Positions 35,918 to 45,149 of a DNA stretch of 50,458 bases are shown in pieces. Source of the DNA: Gammaproteobacteria bacterium HGW-Gammaproteobacteria-4. GTDB taxonomy: Bacteria > Pseudomonadota > Gammaproteobacteria > Xanthomonadales > Xanthomonadaceae. The stretch lies in contig PGZC01000019.1 of NCBI GenBank assembly GCA_002839995.1, forward strand, positions 1 to 50,458, given 5' to 3'. Under the pieces are notes generated by a model. The model saw nothing but the letters and a program-made list of their open reading frames with translations. It was not told the DNA's origin and did no database searches. Every line of letters starts with the position of its first letter. The first letter of the stretch is position 1. The position numbers and the translations under genes are program-made.

Positions 35918-38900
35918 CTATTCCCCCAACGTCAACAACGAAGCATTCCCACCCGCTGCCGTGGTGTTGATAGTGAGGGTGCGTTCGGTGGCGAAGCGCA
36001 GCAGGTAGTGCGGGCCGCCGGCTTTGGGGCCGGTGCCGGAGAGGCCTTCGCCGCCGAAGGGCTGCACGCCCACCACCGCACCGATCTGGTTGCGGTTGAC
36101 GTAGCAGTTGCCGACTTTGGCGCGGCTGGCGATGCGCTGCACGGTGGCGTCGATGCGGCTGTGGACGCCGAGGGTGAGACCGTAGCCGGTGGCGTTGATG
36201 GCGTCGATGATTTTGTCGAGGTCGTCGGCGGCGTAGCGGATGACGTGCAGCACCGGGCCGAACACTTCGCGCTGCAGTTGATCGAGCGATTGCAGTTCAT
36301 ACGCGCGCGGGGCGAAGAAGCTGCCGTGGGCGGTGCTGTCGTCGAGCTGCACTTGCTTGATCGGTTTGGCTTCGCGATCCATGCGCTCGGCGTGGGCTTG
36401 CAGGATGGCGAGGGCGTCGGCGTCGATCACGGGGCCGACGTCGGTGGACAGCAGGCCGGGGTCGCCGACGCGCAGTTCGTCCATGGCGCCGGCCAGCAGT
36501 TCGATCACGCGATCGGCGATGTCGGCCTGCACGAACAGGATGCGCGCGGCGGAGCAGCGTTGTCCGGCGGAGCCGAAGGCGGCGCTGAGGGCGTCTTTCA
36601 CCAACTGCTCGGGCAGGGCGGAGGAGTCGGCGATCAGGGCGTTCTGGCCGCCGGTCTCGGCGATCAGCACGGCGATGGCGGCGTCGCGCGCGGCGAGGCT
36701 GCGGTTGATCAGACGTGCGGTGTCGGTGGAGCCGGTGAAGGCGACCCCGGCCACGCGCGGGTCGCGGGTTAGCGCGGCGCCGACGCTGGCGCCGTCGCCG
36801 GGCAGGAATTGCAGCACCGCTTCCGGCACGCCGGCTTCGTGCAGCAGCTTCACTGCGGCATGGCCGATGAGGTTGGTCTGTTCGGCCGGCTTGGCCAGCA
36901 CGCTGTTGCCGGCGGCGAGCGCGGCGGCGACCTGGCCCATGAAGATCGCCAACGGGAAGTTCCACGGGCTGATGCAGACGAACACGCCGCGCCCGGCCAG
37001 GAACAGTTGGTTGCTCTCGCCGGTGGGGCCGGGCAGGGTTTCGGGCTGGCCGAACTGGCGCCGTGCCTGCTGCGCGTAGTAGCGGCAGAAATCCACGGCT
37101 TCGCGCACCTCGGCCACGGCATCGGGAATGGTCTTGCCGGCTTCGCGCACGCACAGGGCGATGAACTGGGCGATGCGCGCTTCCAGCAGGTCGGCGGCGT
37201 GCTCGAGGATGGCGGCGCGCGAGGCGGCGGGCAGGCGATCCCAATCGGGTTGCGCGGCCACTGCATTGCTCAGCGCGCGCTCCACTGTGGCGGCGTCGGC
37301 GGCTTGCCATTCGCCGACGTGCTGGCGGCGGTCGCCGGGGTAGCTCACCGTGGTGATGACGCCGGACGATATCGCGCCGGGCACCAGCGGCGTTGCGCGC
37401 CACGGCTTCACGGCGGCGTTGATGTCGCGCGCCAGTTGGGTGAGATCGAGGTCGTTGGCGAGATTGATGCCCATGGAGTTCTTCCTCTGCGCGCCGTACA
37501 GGTCGCGTGGTGCGGGGATCCTGGAATGCGCTTTGCGGGTTTGTGCGGCGACTTCGGCCACCGGGTCGGCGACCAGTTCGGCGGCGCTCATGCGCTCGTC
37601 GGTGATGCGGTTGACGAAGCTGGTGTTGGAGCCGTTTTCGAGCAGTCGGCGCACCAGGTACGGCAGCAGGTCTTCGTGGCTGCCGACCGGCGCGTACACG
37701 CGGCAGGGCGCGTTGAGCTTGTCGGCGGCCACCACGTCGGCGTACAGATCGGCGCCCATGCCGTGCAGGCGCTGGAATTCGTAATGCGCGCCGCCGCGCC
37801 GGCCCAGTTGCGCGGCCATGTGATGCACGGCGGCGATGGTGTGGGCGTTGTGGCTGGCGAACATCGGGTACAGCAGATCGCCGGCTTCGAGCATGCGCCG
37901 CGCGCAGGCCAGATAGCTCACGTCGGTGTTGGCCTTGCGGGTGAACACCGGGTAGCCGGCCAGGCCATCGACTTGCGCGCGCTTGATCTCGGCGTCCCAG
38001 TAGGCGCCCTTGACCAGACGCACCGGCATCGGCCGGCCGACCTTGCGCGCCAGCGCCACGATGGCGTCGATCACGAACGGTGCGCGCCGCAGATACGCCT
38101 GCACCGCGAGGCCATAGCCGTTCCAGCCGGCCAGACTGGGATCGGCGTAAACCTCGGCGATCAGGTCGAGGCTCAGTTCCAGGCGATCGGCTTCCTCGGC
38201 ATCGATGGTGAAGCCGATGCCTTGTTCGCGCGCCAGTTGCGCCAGTTCGAGCACGCGCGGTGTCAACTCGCTGCGCACGCGGGCGCGCTTGGCGTGCTCG
38301 TAGCGCGGATGCAGCGCGGACAACTTCACCGAAATGCTGGGCGCGGCGAACAGGACGGGGAACGGGCCGCTGGCGCCGATGGCGCGGATCGCCATGCGGT
38401 AGCTGTCGAGGTAGCGCGCGGCATCTCGGGCGGTGAGCGCGGCCTCGCCGAGCATGTCGAAGGAATAGCGGTAGGCCGCGTTTTCGCCCTTGCGCGAGCG
38501 CTTGAGCGCGTCCTCGATGGTGCGCCCCATCACGAACTGGTGGCCCATGATGCGCATCGCCTGGCGCACCGCGAGCCGGATCACCGGCTCGCCGGCGCGG
38601 CCCACCAGCCGGCGCAGTGCGCCGATCACGTTGCCGCGCGTTTCATCGGCCAGATTGACCACATGCCCGGTCAGCATCAGGCCCCAGGTGGAGGCGTTGA
38701 CGAACAGCGAATCGCTCTGGCCCAGATGCGCGTCCCAGTCGGCCTCGCCGAGCTTGTCGCGGATCAGGCGGTCGGCGGTGCCGGCGTCGGGGATGCGCAG
38801 CAGCGCTTCGGCCACGCACATCAGCAGCACGCCTTCCTCGGAGCTGAGGTCGTACTGGCGCATGAAGGCTTCGATCGCGCCTTGTTGCAGGGCGCGGGTG

Positions 38901-39082
38901 CGCACCGTGCTGACCAGGCTCACGGCGGTGGCCTGGATCGCGGCGCGGACGGGTTCGCTCAGGGTGGCATCACGCAGCAGTTCGGCGACGTGTTCGTCTT
39001 CGTCGCGCAGCCAGGCCTGGGTGATGCGCTGGCGTTGTGGGTCGTTGGCCGCAGTAAGCTCGGGCGAAAGAATGGCGGTCAC
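35918..39082 (-). CDS. putA: Bifunctional proline dehydrogenase / P5C dehydrogenase (PutA)
   Basis: Oxidises proline to glutamate in two steps with FAD and NAD+. About 1054 residues from GTG 39082 (GTG 39097 also possible). An N-terminal helical domain is followed by the PRODH barrel (~140-430, with VRLVKGAYWDAEIKRAQ and YEFQRLHGMGADLY). The aldehyde dehydrogenase half (~540-1030) has ETGGQNALI with the general-base Glu and AGQRCSAAR with the catalytic Cys (~843). It lacks the N-terminal ribbon-helix-helix of enterobacterial PutA, so it is an enzyme only and not an autorepressor. The open frame extends to 39643, but that part is repeat-like DNA. Confidence 0.97.
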   Translation of the reverse strand: MTAILSPELTAANDPQRQRITQAWLRDEDEHVAELLRDATLSEPVRAAIQATAVSLVSTVRTRALQQGAIEAFMRQYDLSSEEGVLLMCVAEALLRIPDAGTADRLIRDKLGEADWDAHLGQSDSLFVNASTWGLMLTGHVVNLADETRGNVIGALRRLVGRAGEPVIRLAVRQAMRIMGHQFVMGRTIEDALKRSRKGENAAYRYSFDMLGEAALTARDAARYLDSYRMAIRAIGASGPFPVLFAAPSISVKLSALHPRYEHAKRARVRSELTPRVLELAQLAREQGIGFTIDAEEADRLELSLDLIAEVYADPSLAGWNGYGLAVQAYLRRAPFVIDAIVALARKVGRPMPVRLVKGAYWDAEIKRAQVDGLAGYPVFTRKANTDVSYLACARRMLEAGDLLYPMFASHNAHTIAAVHHMAAQLGRRGGAHYEFQRLHGMGADLYADVVAADKLNAPCRVYAPVGSHEDLLPYLVRRLLENGSNTSFVNRITDERMSAAELVADPVAEVAAQTRKAHSRIPAPRDLYGAQRKNSMGINLANDLDLTQLARDINAAVKPWRATPLVPGAISSGVITTVSYPGDRRQHVGEWQAADAATVERALSNAVAAQPDWDRLPAASRAAILEHAADLLEARIAQFIALCVREAGKTIPDAVAEVREAVDFCRYYAQQARRQFGQPETLPGPTGESNQLFLAGRGVFVCISPWNFPLAIFMGQVAAALAAGNSVLAKPAEQTNLIGHAAVKLLHEAGVPEAVLQFLPGDGASVGAALTRDPRVAGVAFTGSTDTARLINRSLAARDAAIAVLIAETGGQNALIADSSALPEQLVKDALSAAFGSAGQRCSAARILFVQADIADRVIELLAGAMDELRVGDPGLLSTDVGPVIDADALAILQAHAERMDREAKPIKQVQLDDSTAHGSFFAPRAYELQSLDQLQREVFGPVLHVIRYAADDLDKIIDAINATGYGLTLGVHSRIDATVQRIASRAKVGNCYVNRNQIGAVVGVQPFGGEGLSGTGPKAGGPHYLLRFATERTLTINTTAAGGNASLLTLGE

Positions 39083-39670
39083 GGCGGGCGGCTTCACGGC
39101 TTGGGCGCGGGATGCCAGTGTAGTCGCCAGCGCCGCGCCGCGAAAGCGATTTGCTTCCGGCGACAAAGCGGTCAAGAAGAAAAGCGAGGCAACTCGCACG
39201 CCCTGTCGAGCTCGCAGCATTCGTGGTGCGTTGCCGCCGTGGGATGAAACGGAGAAGCAACCACGTAGCGCATGGATGCGCGGTCGAGAGCGACAACGCG
39301 CCGTAAAGCGCGCCGAGCATCGCAGTCGAATGCGGGAGCAAGGCACCACTGTTTGAGGGCATGGATGCCCGAGTTGGTGCCGGCCCGCATTCGGCGAGAA
39401 GCGCAGGATACCGGCGTGGCAGGAGCCGCGCCGGCGCGCGTTCGGCGCAAGGCGTTTTGGGTCCTTTTCCGCCGTGAAAAGGGCCTCGCCGGCCGCAGGC
39501 CGGTGAAAGTCTTGTTCTTCTCCAGCGGGAATGCCATCCGAAGCGAGAGGCACTGGATTGCCACGTCGTAGCGCGCCTCTACCCAGGCGACGGGTGTGGC
39601 GCCGCCGGATCGCGGTCCCGGGTTTCGCCGTTGTGCGGCTCAACCCGGGCTACGCCGGTGTGGGCGATAT
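39083..39670. other. Non-coding region with dispersed repeats upstream of putA
   Basis: No gene supported. On the minus strand an open frame of 130 codons (39564-39172) includes EKNKTFTGLRPA, encoded by an element (~39480-39525) that recurs, inverted, at 26369-26409; I take it as repeat DNA. A REP-C palindrome lies at 39615-39653. The putA promoter should be in 39083-39250, but no clear -35/-10 pair was found. Confidence 0.5.
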
Positions 39671-40384
39671 TCAGTGATGCACGCCGTGGCCGTTGCCGTT
39701 GATGGCAGCGAGCTTGCCCTTCATGCGGCGCAGCAGATCGTCGCCGGCATACGCGAACACAAACGCGGCGAGGACATCGATCGTGTAATGCACATGCTGC
39801 AACAACAGGGCGATGGCGATCACGAAGGTGAGCATCAGAAACGCCATTCGTGCAATCCGGTTTTCGGCGGTGAGGTACAGCATGAACATGGTTGCGGTAT
39901 GGCCGGAAAAAAACAGGTCGCGGGTCGGTGCAGTGCCCGTCGCGAACAGCTCGACGATGGGATCGCGCAGCAAAATCATTTTTACCGGGGGGTCGAGCGG
40001 CAGCAGATACATGGCAAGCATCCGCGAGACCACAACCAATGCATACAGTTGCAGCGCAAATACCAGCCGCTTCGGATGCACCGCCAGCAACATGATCGCC
40101 GCAATCACCGAGCCATAGATCAGCGGAAAGATGACCCAGGTGAGGTCGATGTTCGGCAGATGATTGAGTACCGGGTCGGCCAGCGTTGCGCCCGGTCGGG
40201 TTTCGACGAAGCCCAGGAACTGGGCAAACGTGGCCATGACGACAATGAGCAACGCGACCGAGCCGACGATCTCGAAGCGGTTGCCCCTGGTCGCCAGGTA
40301 GTGCGCCCAGGCCGTCCTTACGGTGTTGGCCGGTGGTTGAGCGGGCAACGGCATGCCGGGCGACAGGGAATTCGGCGATAACAT
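39671..40384 (-). CDS. PAP2-type (sphingomyelin-synthase-like) membrane phosphatase
   Basis: 237 residues with about six hydrophobic helices. The catalytic motifs of the PAP2_C/SMS-like group are present: FFSGHTATMFM (nucleophile-region His) and QHVHYTIDVLAAF (His and Asp). It probably acts on a lipid phosphate or phospholipid headgroup at the inner membrane; the substrate is unknown. The start is set at ATG 40384, where homology begins; the frame is open further upstream with no coding character. It is divergent from ctaC with 532 bp between. Confidence 0.85.
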   Translation of the reverse strand: MLSPNSLSPGMPLPAQPPANTVRTAWAHYLATRGNRFEIVGSVALLIVVMATFAQFLGFVETRPGATLADPVLNHLPNIDLTWVIFPLIYGSVIAAIMLLAVHPKRLVFALQLYALVVVSRMLAMYLLPLDPPVKMILLRDPIVELFATGTAPTRDLFFSGHTATMFMLYLTAENRIARMAFLMLTFVIAIALLLQHVHYTIDVLAAFVFAYAGDDLLRRMKGKLAAINGNGHGVHH

Positions 40385-40916
40385 AAGCGGTGACCAGTGC
40401 TTTGACGTCGGGGCGGTGTGAAATATCGCTAGTGTTCGCGTGCCAAGGTCGGTTCGACCGGCGCGGGCGCGGCTATTGTTACCATAGCAAGCGCGGTTAC
40501 GCATAATTTTACGTTGCGCGCGATTCATCGGCGGTAGGCATCCTGAACAAAACGCTTGGCCTGAACACGGCGCGGATTCGTGGTTGCAGGCGCGTGCGCT
40601 TGCCCGCAATTGGCCCGTGGGGGTAACATCTTGGGGTTCCCTGGGGTCACAACTTGGGTGGCGTGGCTGCGTTGTGCCGATTGCCCGGACGGCCGCTGCG
40701 CCCGATTGGCGTTGACGCGGCCTTGACCGGCAGGGGGCCACGGTGACGATCGCGCCAGCGCGGAATTGCCGACCACGGGTTCAGTTTCAGGTACACGGTG
40801 CTCGCCACGCACTGCGCTCCGGGGCGCGGGGTAGCCGAACGCTTCGCAACGACGGCCCGGGCTTGCCGGCCAGGTTTTTCGACAACCATTAACGTTACAT
40901 TGCTGGGGAGCACCCG
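40385..40916. other. Long intergenic region before the cox locus
   Basis: No gene or REP copy recognised. It must hold the divergent promoters of the PAP2 gene and ctaC; no strong sigma-70 pair could be picked. The SD of ctaC (GGGGAG, 40905-40910) is at its end. Confidence 0.4.
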
Positions 40917-41768
40917 ATGAAGTCTGTTCATTTTCGCCGCATTGGAATTGGTCTTGGCCTGTTGGCCGCCGCCGGTGCGGCCATGGCAAACCCGGTGCCG
41001 ATGCAGCTCAACATGACACCGGGCGTCACCGAGGTGTCCAACGAGGTGTATCGCCTGCACAACCTGATCATGTGGATTTGCGTGGTGATCGGTGTGCTGG
41101 TGTTTGGTGCGATGGGCGTGGCCATGTTCCGCTTCCGCAAGTCCAGGGGCGCGGTGTCGGCCACCTGGACCCACAACACCACGGCCGAAATCATCTGGAC
41201 GGTGATCCCGGTGCTGATACTGGTGGCGATGGCGGTGCCGGCGACCAACACGCTGTTCAAGATGTACGACACCAGCGAAGCCGAGATGACGGTCAAGATC
41301 ACCGGCTATCAGTGGATGTGGCGTTACGAATATCTCGGCGAAAACGTGGCGTTCAGCAGCCGCCTGGATCGCGACAGCGACCGGATTCGTCAGTTGGGTT
41401 CGGGCGAAGTACCGTCGCTCGCGGCCAATCCGAACTATCTGATCGATGTCGATAACCCGCTGGTGCTGCCGACCGACACCAAGATTCGCTTCGTGTTGAC
41501 CGCCGACGACGTGATCCACTCGTGGTGGGTGCCCGACTTCAGCATCAAGCAGGACGCGATACCGGGCATCGTCAACGAAGCATGGACCCGCATCGATGAG
41601 CCGGGTCTGTTCCGTGGCCAGTGTGCCGAATTGTGCGGCAAGGACCACGGCTTCATGCCGGTTGTGGTCAAGGCCGTGCCCAGGGCCGAGTTCGATGCCT
41701 GGCTGCTTGCGCAAAAAGCCGACGCCGATACTGCCGCGCGCACTGCCGCCGTAGCCGCCGCCCGTTGA
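40917..41768 (+). CDS. ctaC: Cytochrome c oxidase subunit II
   Basis: Accepts electrons from cytochrome c at the CuA centre. 283 residues. Signal peptide (IGLGLLAAAGAAMA), two transmembrane helices (~45-110) and a periplasmic cupredoxin domain. The CuA ligand motif CAELCGKDHGFMP is complete, and the aromatic patch YQWMWRYEY is present. There is no C-terminal cytochrome c domain, so the oxidase is aa3 rather than caa3. The protein ends in an Ala/Arg-rich tail. First gene of the cox locus, 32 bp before ctaD. Confidence 0.98.
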   Translation: MKSVHFRRIGIGLGLLAAAGAAMANPVPMQLNMTPGVTEVSNEVYRLHNLIMWICVVIGVLVFGAMGVAMFRFRKSRGAVSATWTHNTTAEIIWTVIPVLILVAMAVPATNTLFKMYDTSEAEMTVKITGYQWMWRYEYLGENVAFSSRLDRDSDRIRQLGSGEVPSLAANPNYLIDVDNPLVLPTDTKIRFVLTADDVIHSWWVPDFSIKQDAIPGIVNEAWTRIDEPGLFRGQCAELCGKDHGFMPVVVKAVPRAEFDAWLLAQKADADTAARTAAVAAAR

Positions 41769-41800
41769 CGGCCGACCGAATTCGATTGAGGTAACCCGAC

Positions 41801-43429
41801 ATGTCCACAACAGCCTTTGACGCCAGCCCCGAGCACGCCACCGATCATGCCGATCACAAGCCGCAGGGCTTCCTTGATCGCTGGGTGTTCACCACCAACC
41901 ACAAGGACATCGGTACCTTGTATCTGGTGTTCTCGTTCGTGATGTTCTGCATCGGCGGCGCCATGTCCGGCGTGATCCGCGCCGAGCTGGCGCAGCCGGG
42001 CCTGCAACTGGTGCATCCGGAGTTCTTCAACCAGATGACCACGGTGCATGCGCTGGTGATGATCTTCGGCGGGGTGATGCCGGCGTTCGTCGGGCTTGCC
42101 AACTGGATGATCCCGATGATGATCGGGGCGCCGGACATGGCGTTGCCGCGCATGAACAACTGGTCGTTCTGGATCATGCCGTTCGCGTTCAGCCTGCTGC
42201 TGCTGACCCTGTTCCTGCCCGGCGGTGCGCCGGCCGGCGGCTGGACCCTGTACCCGCCGCTGTCGATTCAGGGCGGCGCCAACATGTCGTTCGCCATCTT
42301 CGCGATCCACCTGATGGGCATCAGCTCGATCATGGGCGCGATCAACATCATCGCCACCATCCTCAACATGCGCGCGCCGGGCATCGACCTGCTGAAAATG
42401 CCGCTGTTCGTGTGGACCTGGCTGATCACCGCCTTCCTCTTGATCGCGGTGATGCCGGTGCTGGCCGGTGCGGTAACGATGCTGCTGACCGACAAATACT
42501 TCGCCACCAGCTTCTTCAATGCCGCCGGTGGCGGCGACCCGGTGATGTTCCAGCACATTTTCTGGTTCTTCGGGCATCCCGAGGTGTACATCATGATCCT
42601 GCCGGCGTTCGGCATCGTCAGCGAGATCATCCCGACGTTTGCGCGCAAGCCGCTGTTCGGCTATCAGGCGATGGTCTACGCCACCGCCTCGATCGCGTTT
42701 CTCAGTTTCATCGTGTGGGCGCACCACATGTTCACTGTGGGTCTGCCGCTGGGCGGCGAGCTGTTCTTCATGTACGCCACCATGCTGATTGCGGTACCGA
42801 CAGGCGTCAAGGTATTCAACTGGGTCAGCACCATGTGGGCCAGTTCGATGACCTTCGAGACGCCGATGCTGTGGGCGATCGCGTTCGTGATCCTGTTCAC
42901 CATCGGTGGGTTCTCCGGCCTGATGCTGGCGATCGTGCCGGCCGACTTCCAGTACCAGGACACCTACTTCGTGGTGGCGCACTTCCACTACGTGCTGGTC
43001 ACCGGCGCGCTGTTCGCGATCATCGCGGCGGTGTATTACTGGTGGCCGAAATGGACCGGGCGCATGTACAGCGAGTTCTGGGGCAAGTTCCATTTCTGGT
43101 GGAGCGTGGTATTCGTCAACCTGTTGTTCTTCCCGCAGCACTTTCTGGGCCTGGCCGGCATGCCGCGCCGCATACCGGACTACAACGTGGCCTTTGCCGA
43201 CTGGAATCTGGTCAGCTCGATCGGTGCCTTTGGCATGCTGCTGACCCCGATCATGATGGCGGGCATCCTGTGGCATTCGCTGCGTCACGGCGCCAAGGCT
43301 GAAGCGCGCTCGTGGGAAGGCGCGCGTGGCCTGGAGTGGACGCTGCCGTCGCCGGCACCGCACCACACCTTCGCCACCGCGCCGGTGCTGCGTCCGGGCG
43401 ATCTGGCGCACGACGATCTGAGCCATTGA
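41801..43429 (+). CDS. ctaD: Cytochrome c oxidase subunit I
   Basis: Catalytic heme a / heme a3-CuB subunit, 542 residues, 12 transmembrane helices. Visible ligands: the first low-spin heme His in MTTVHALVMIFGG; the CuB His cross-linked to Tyr in FGHPEVYIMILP; the two CuB His of WAHHMFTVGLP; and the heme a3 / heme a His pair in VVAHFHYVLV. SD GAGG is ten bases before ATG. It reduces O2 and pumps protons. Confidence 0.99.
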   Translation: MSTTAFDASPEHATDHADHKPQGFLDRWVFTTNHKDIGTLYLVFSFVMFCIGGAMSGVIRAELAQPGLQLVHPEFFNQMTTVHALVMIFGGVMPAFVGLANWMIPMMIGAPDMALPRMNNWSFWIMPFAFSLLLLTLFLPGGAPAGGWTLYPPLSIQGGANMSFAIFAIHLMGISSIMGAINIIATILNMRAPGIDLLKMPLFVWTWLITAFLLIAVMPVLAGAVTMLLTDKYFATSFFNAAGGGDPVMFQHIFWFFGHPEVYIMILPAFGIVSEIIPTFARKPLFGYQAMVYATASIAFLSFIVWAHHMFTVGLPLGGELFFMYATMLIAVPTGVKVFNWVSTMWASSMTFETPMLWAIAFVILFTIGGFSGLMLAIVPADFQYQDTYFVVAHFHYVLVTGALFAIIAAVYYWWPKWTGRMYSEFWGKFHFWWSVVFVNLLFFPQHFLGLAGMPRRIPDYNVAFADWNLVSSIGAFGMLLTPIMMAGILWHSLRHGAKAEARSWEGARGLEWTLPSPAPHHTFATAPVLRPGDLAHDDLSH

Positions 43430-43443
43430 GCGCGGGCCGCCTG

Positions 43444-43587
43444 ATGTCGCCAAGCCGCAATCAACCCGATTCCGTCGATCGGCAGCGCCGCGCGCAATTG
43501 CAGGCGCGGCGCACGGCGTGGGTGCTTGCGGCGGTTGCGTTGGCGGTGTATCTGGGCTTTCTCGCCAGTGGGGCGTTCGGGCAATGA
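43444..43587 (+). CDS. Small single-span protein of the cox locus
   Basis: 47 residues: a basic N-terminus (residues 1-25, several Arg and Gln) and one transmembrane helix (TAWVLAAVALAVYLGFLASG). It starts 14 bp after ctaD, and its stop overlaps the ctaG start (ATGA). Tiny one-helix proteins at this position are annotated in proteobacteria as cytochrome oxidase small assembly proteins. That role is inferred from position and shape only. Confidence 0.75.
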   Translation: MSPSRNQPDSVDRQRRAQLQARRTAWVLAAVALAVYLGFLASGAFGQ

Positions 43588-44159
43588 GCGTGGTCAACAG
43601 GGCATCGTTGAAAACCATTGCGCTGGTCGCGGTGGGTTCGTTTGTGTTTGCGTTTTCGCTAGTGCCCATCTATCGCATCGCCTGCGAAAAAGTGTTTGGT
43701 ATCCGGTTGGAGCAGGGGCCAGCGGGCGAGCAACGGTTGGCCGGCGTCGCGGCAGACCGCGAGCGGCTGGTGACGGTGCAGTTCGATACCAGCGTCAATT
43801 CGCGCCTGCCGTGGCAGTTTTCGGCCGACACTTTCGAGATGAAGGTGCATCCGGGCGAGTTGGCCGAGGCGACCTTCCATGCCACGAACCTGGCCGCGAC
43901 CGCGATCGTCGGTCAGGCGGTGCCGTCGATAGCGCCATCGTCTGCCTCCGCGTTTTTCAGCAAGACCGAGTGTTTCTGCTTTACCCAGCAACTGCTGGAG
44001 CCGGGTGAGAAGCGGGCGATGCCGGTGCGCTTCATCGTCGATCCGGCACTGCCCAAAGACGTCACCATGCTTACCTTGTCGTACACCTTCTTCAACAACG
44101 AAACCGCCACCGCACAGCTCGATACCGAGCTCGCGGGTGGTGCTCACGCCGCACCTTGA
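43584..44159 (+). CDS. ctaG: Cytochrome c oxidase assembly protein CtaG (Cox11)
   Basis: Delivers copper to the CuB site of subunit I. 191 residues: one N-terminal membrane anchor (IALVAVGSFVFAFSLVPIY) and a periplasmic immunoglobulin-like domain. The copper-binding CFCF motif (KTECFCFTQQLL) and the conserved VGQAVPSIAP loop are intact. Its ATG overlaps the preceding stop, giving tight coupling. Confidence 0.97.
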   Translation: MSVVNRASLKTIALVAVGSFVFAFSLVPIYRIACEKVFGIRLEQGPAGEQRLAGVAADRERLVTVQFDTSVNSRLPWQFSADTFEMKVHPGELAEATFHATNLAATAIVGQAVPSIAPSSASAFFSKTECFCFTQQLLEPGEKRAMPVRFIVDPALPKDVTMLTLSYTFFNNETATAQLDTELAGGAHAAP

Positions 44160-44184
44160 TTGCACGCTCAGCGCAGGAACTGAC

Positions 44185-45057
44185 ATGGCCCACACTCACG
44201 ACGCCAACGCGTACTACGTCCCCCACGGCAGCCACTGGCCGGCGGTCGGCACCATTGGCCTGTTCACCACCATGTTCGGTGCGGCGAACTGGCTGAACGA
44301 AGTTTCCTGGGGGGAACCGGTGTTTTTCGCCGGCATCAGCATTCTGGTGCTGATGCTGTTCGGCTGGTTCGGCACCGTGATCCGCGAGTCGGTCGGCGGT
44401 TTCTACAACAAGCAGGTGGACACCTCGTTCCGCATGGGCATGATGTGGTTCATCTTCTCCGAGGTGATGTTCTTCGCCGCGTTCTTCGGCGCGTTGTTCT
44501 ACGCGCGCGCACTGGTGGTGCCGTGGTTGGGCGGTGAGGGCGACGGCGTGATGACCAATGCCCTGCTCTGGAGCCAGTTCGAACCGAGCTGGCCGACCAA
44601 TGGCCCGGCCAATGTCGGCGGCGCCTTTGAAACCATTCCCGCGTGGGGCTTGCCGCTGCTCAACACGATGCTGCTGCTGTCTTCCGGTGTGACCATCACC
44701 ATTGCCCACCACGCGCTGCGCGCCGGGCAGCGCAAGGCGCTGCTGTTCTGGCTGGGCGCCACGGTGCTGTTGGGCGCGACGTTCCTGTTTTATCAGGCCA
44801 GCGAATACATCCACGCCTACCACGAGCTGAATCTCACCCTGGGCAGCGGCATCTACGGCTCGACTTTCTTCATGCTGACCGGTTTTCACGGCATGCATGT
44901 GACGCTGGGCGCGATCATGCTGACGGTGATCTGGTTCCGCTGCGCCAAGGGCCATTTCGATCGCGATCAGCACTTCGGCTTCGAAGCCGTCGCGTGGTAC
45001 TGGCACTTCGTCGATGTGGTGTGGCTGGGCCTGTTCGTATTCGTTTACGTGCTCTGA
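44185..45057 (+). CDS. ctaE: Cytochrome c oxidase subunit III
   Basis: 290 residues, seven transmembrane helices. Conserved features: the N-terminal HGSHWPAVG, the functional Glu in FSEVMFFAAFF, and the C-terminal YWHFVDVVWLGLF. It stabilises the oxidase and its proton uptake. It starts 25 bp after ctaG. The locus is interrupted directly after it by a repeat array. Confidence 0.98.
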   Translation: MAHTHDANAYYVPHGSHWPAVGTIGLFTTMFGAANWLNEVSWGEPVFFAGISILVLMLFGWFGTVIRESVGGFYNKQVDTSFRMGMMWFIFSEVMFFAAFFGALFYARALVVPWLGGEGDGVMTNALLWSQFEPSWPTNGPANVGGAFETIPAWGLPLLNTMLLLSSGVTITIAHHALRAGQRKALLFWLGATVLLGATFLFYQASEYIHAYHELNLTLGSGIYGSTFFMLTGFHGMHVTLGAIMLTVIWFRCAKGHFDRDQHFGFEAVAWYWHFVDVVWLGLFVFVYVL

Positions 45058-45149
45058 GCCGAAGCGGATGCTGCCAGTACGTGCGTCGTTCTGTGTGGAA
45101 CCTATCGGCGGCGGCGATGACGCTGCGGTTCTCTCGATGACAGTCTCGC

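Noticed and set aside
36809-39247. 812-codon open frame antisense to putA
   Set aside because: Mirror of the putA coding pattern; composition odd and no homology recognised.
41435-43669. 744-codon open frame antisense to ctaD
   Set aside because: Shadow of a highly conserved gene; His/Gln/Arg-rich nonsense translation.
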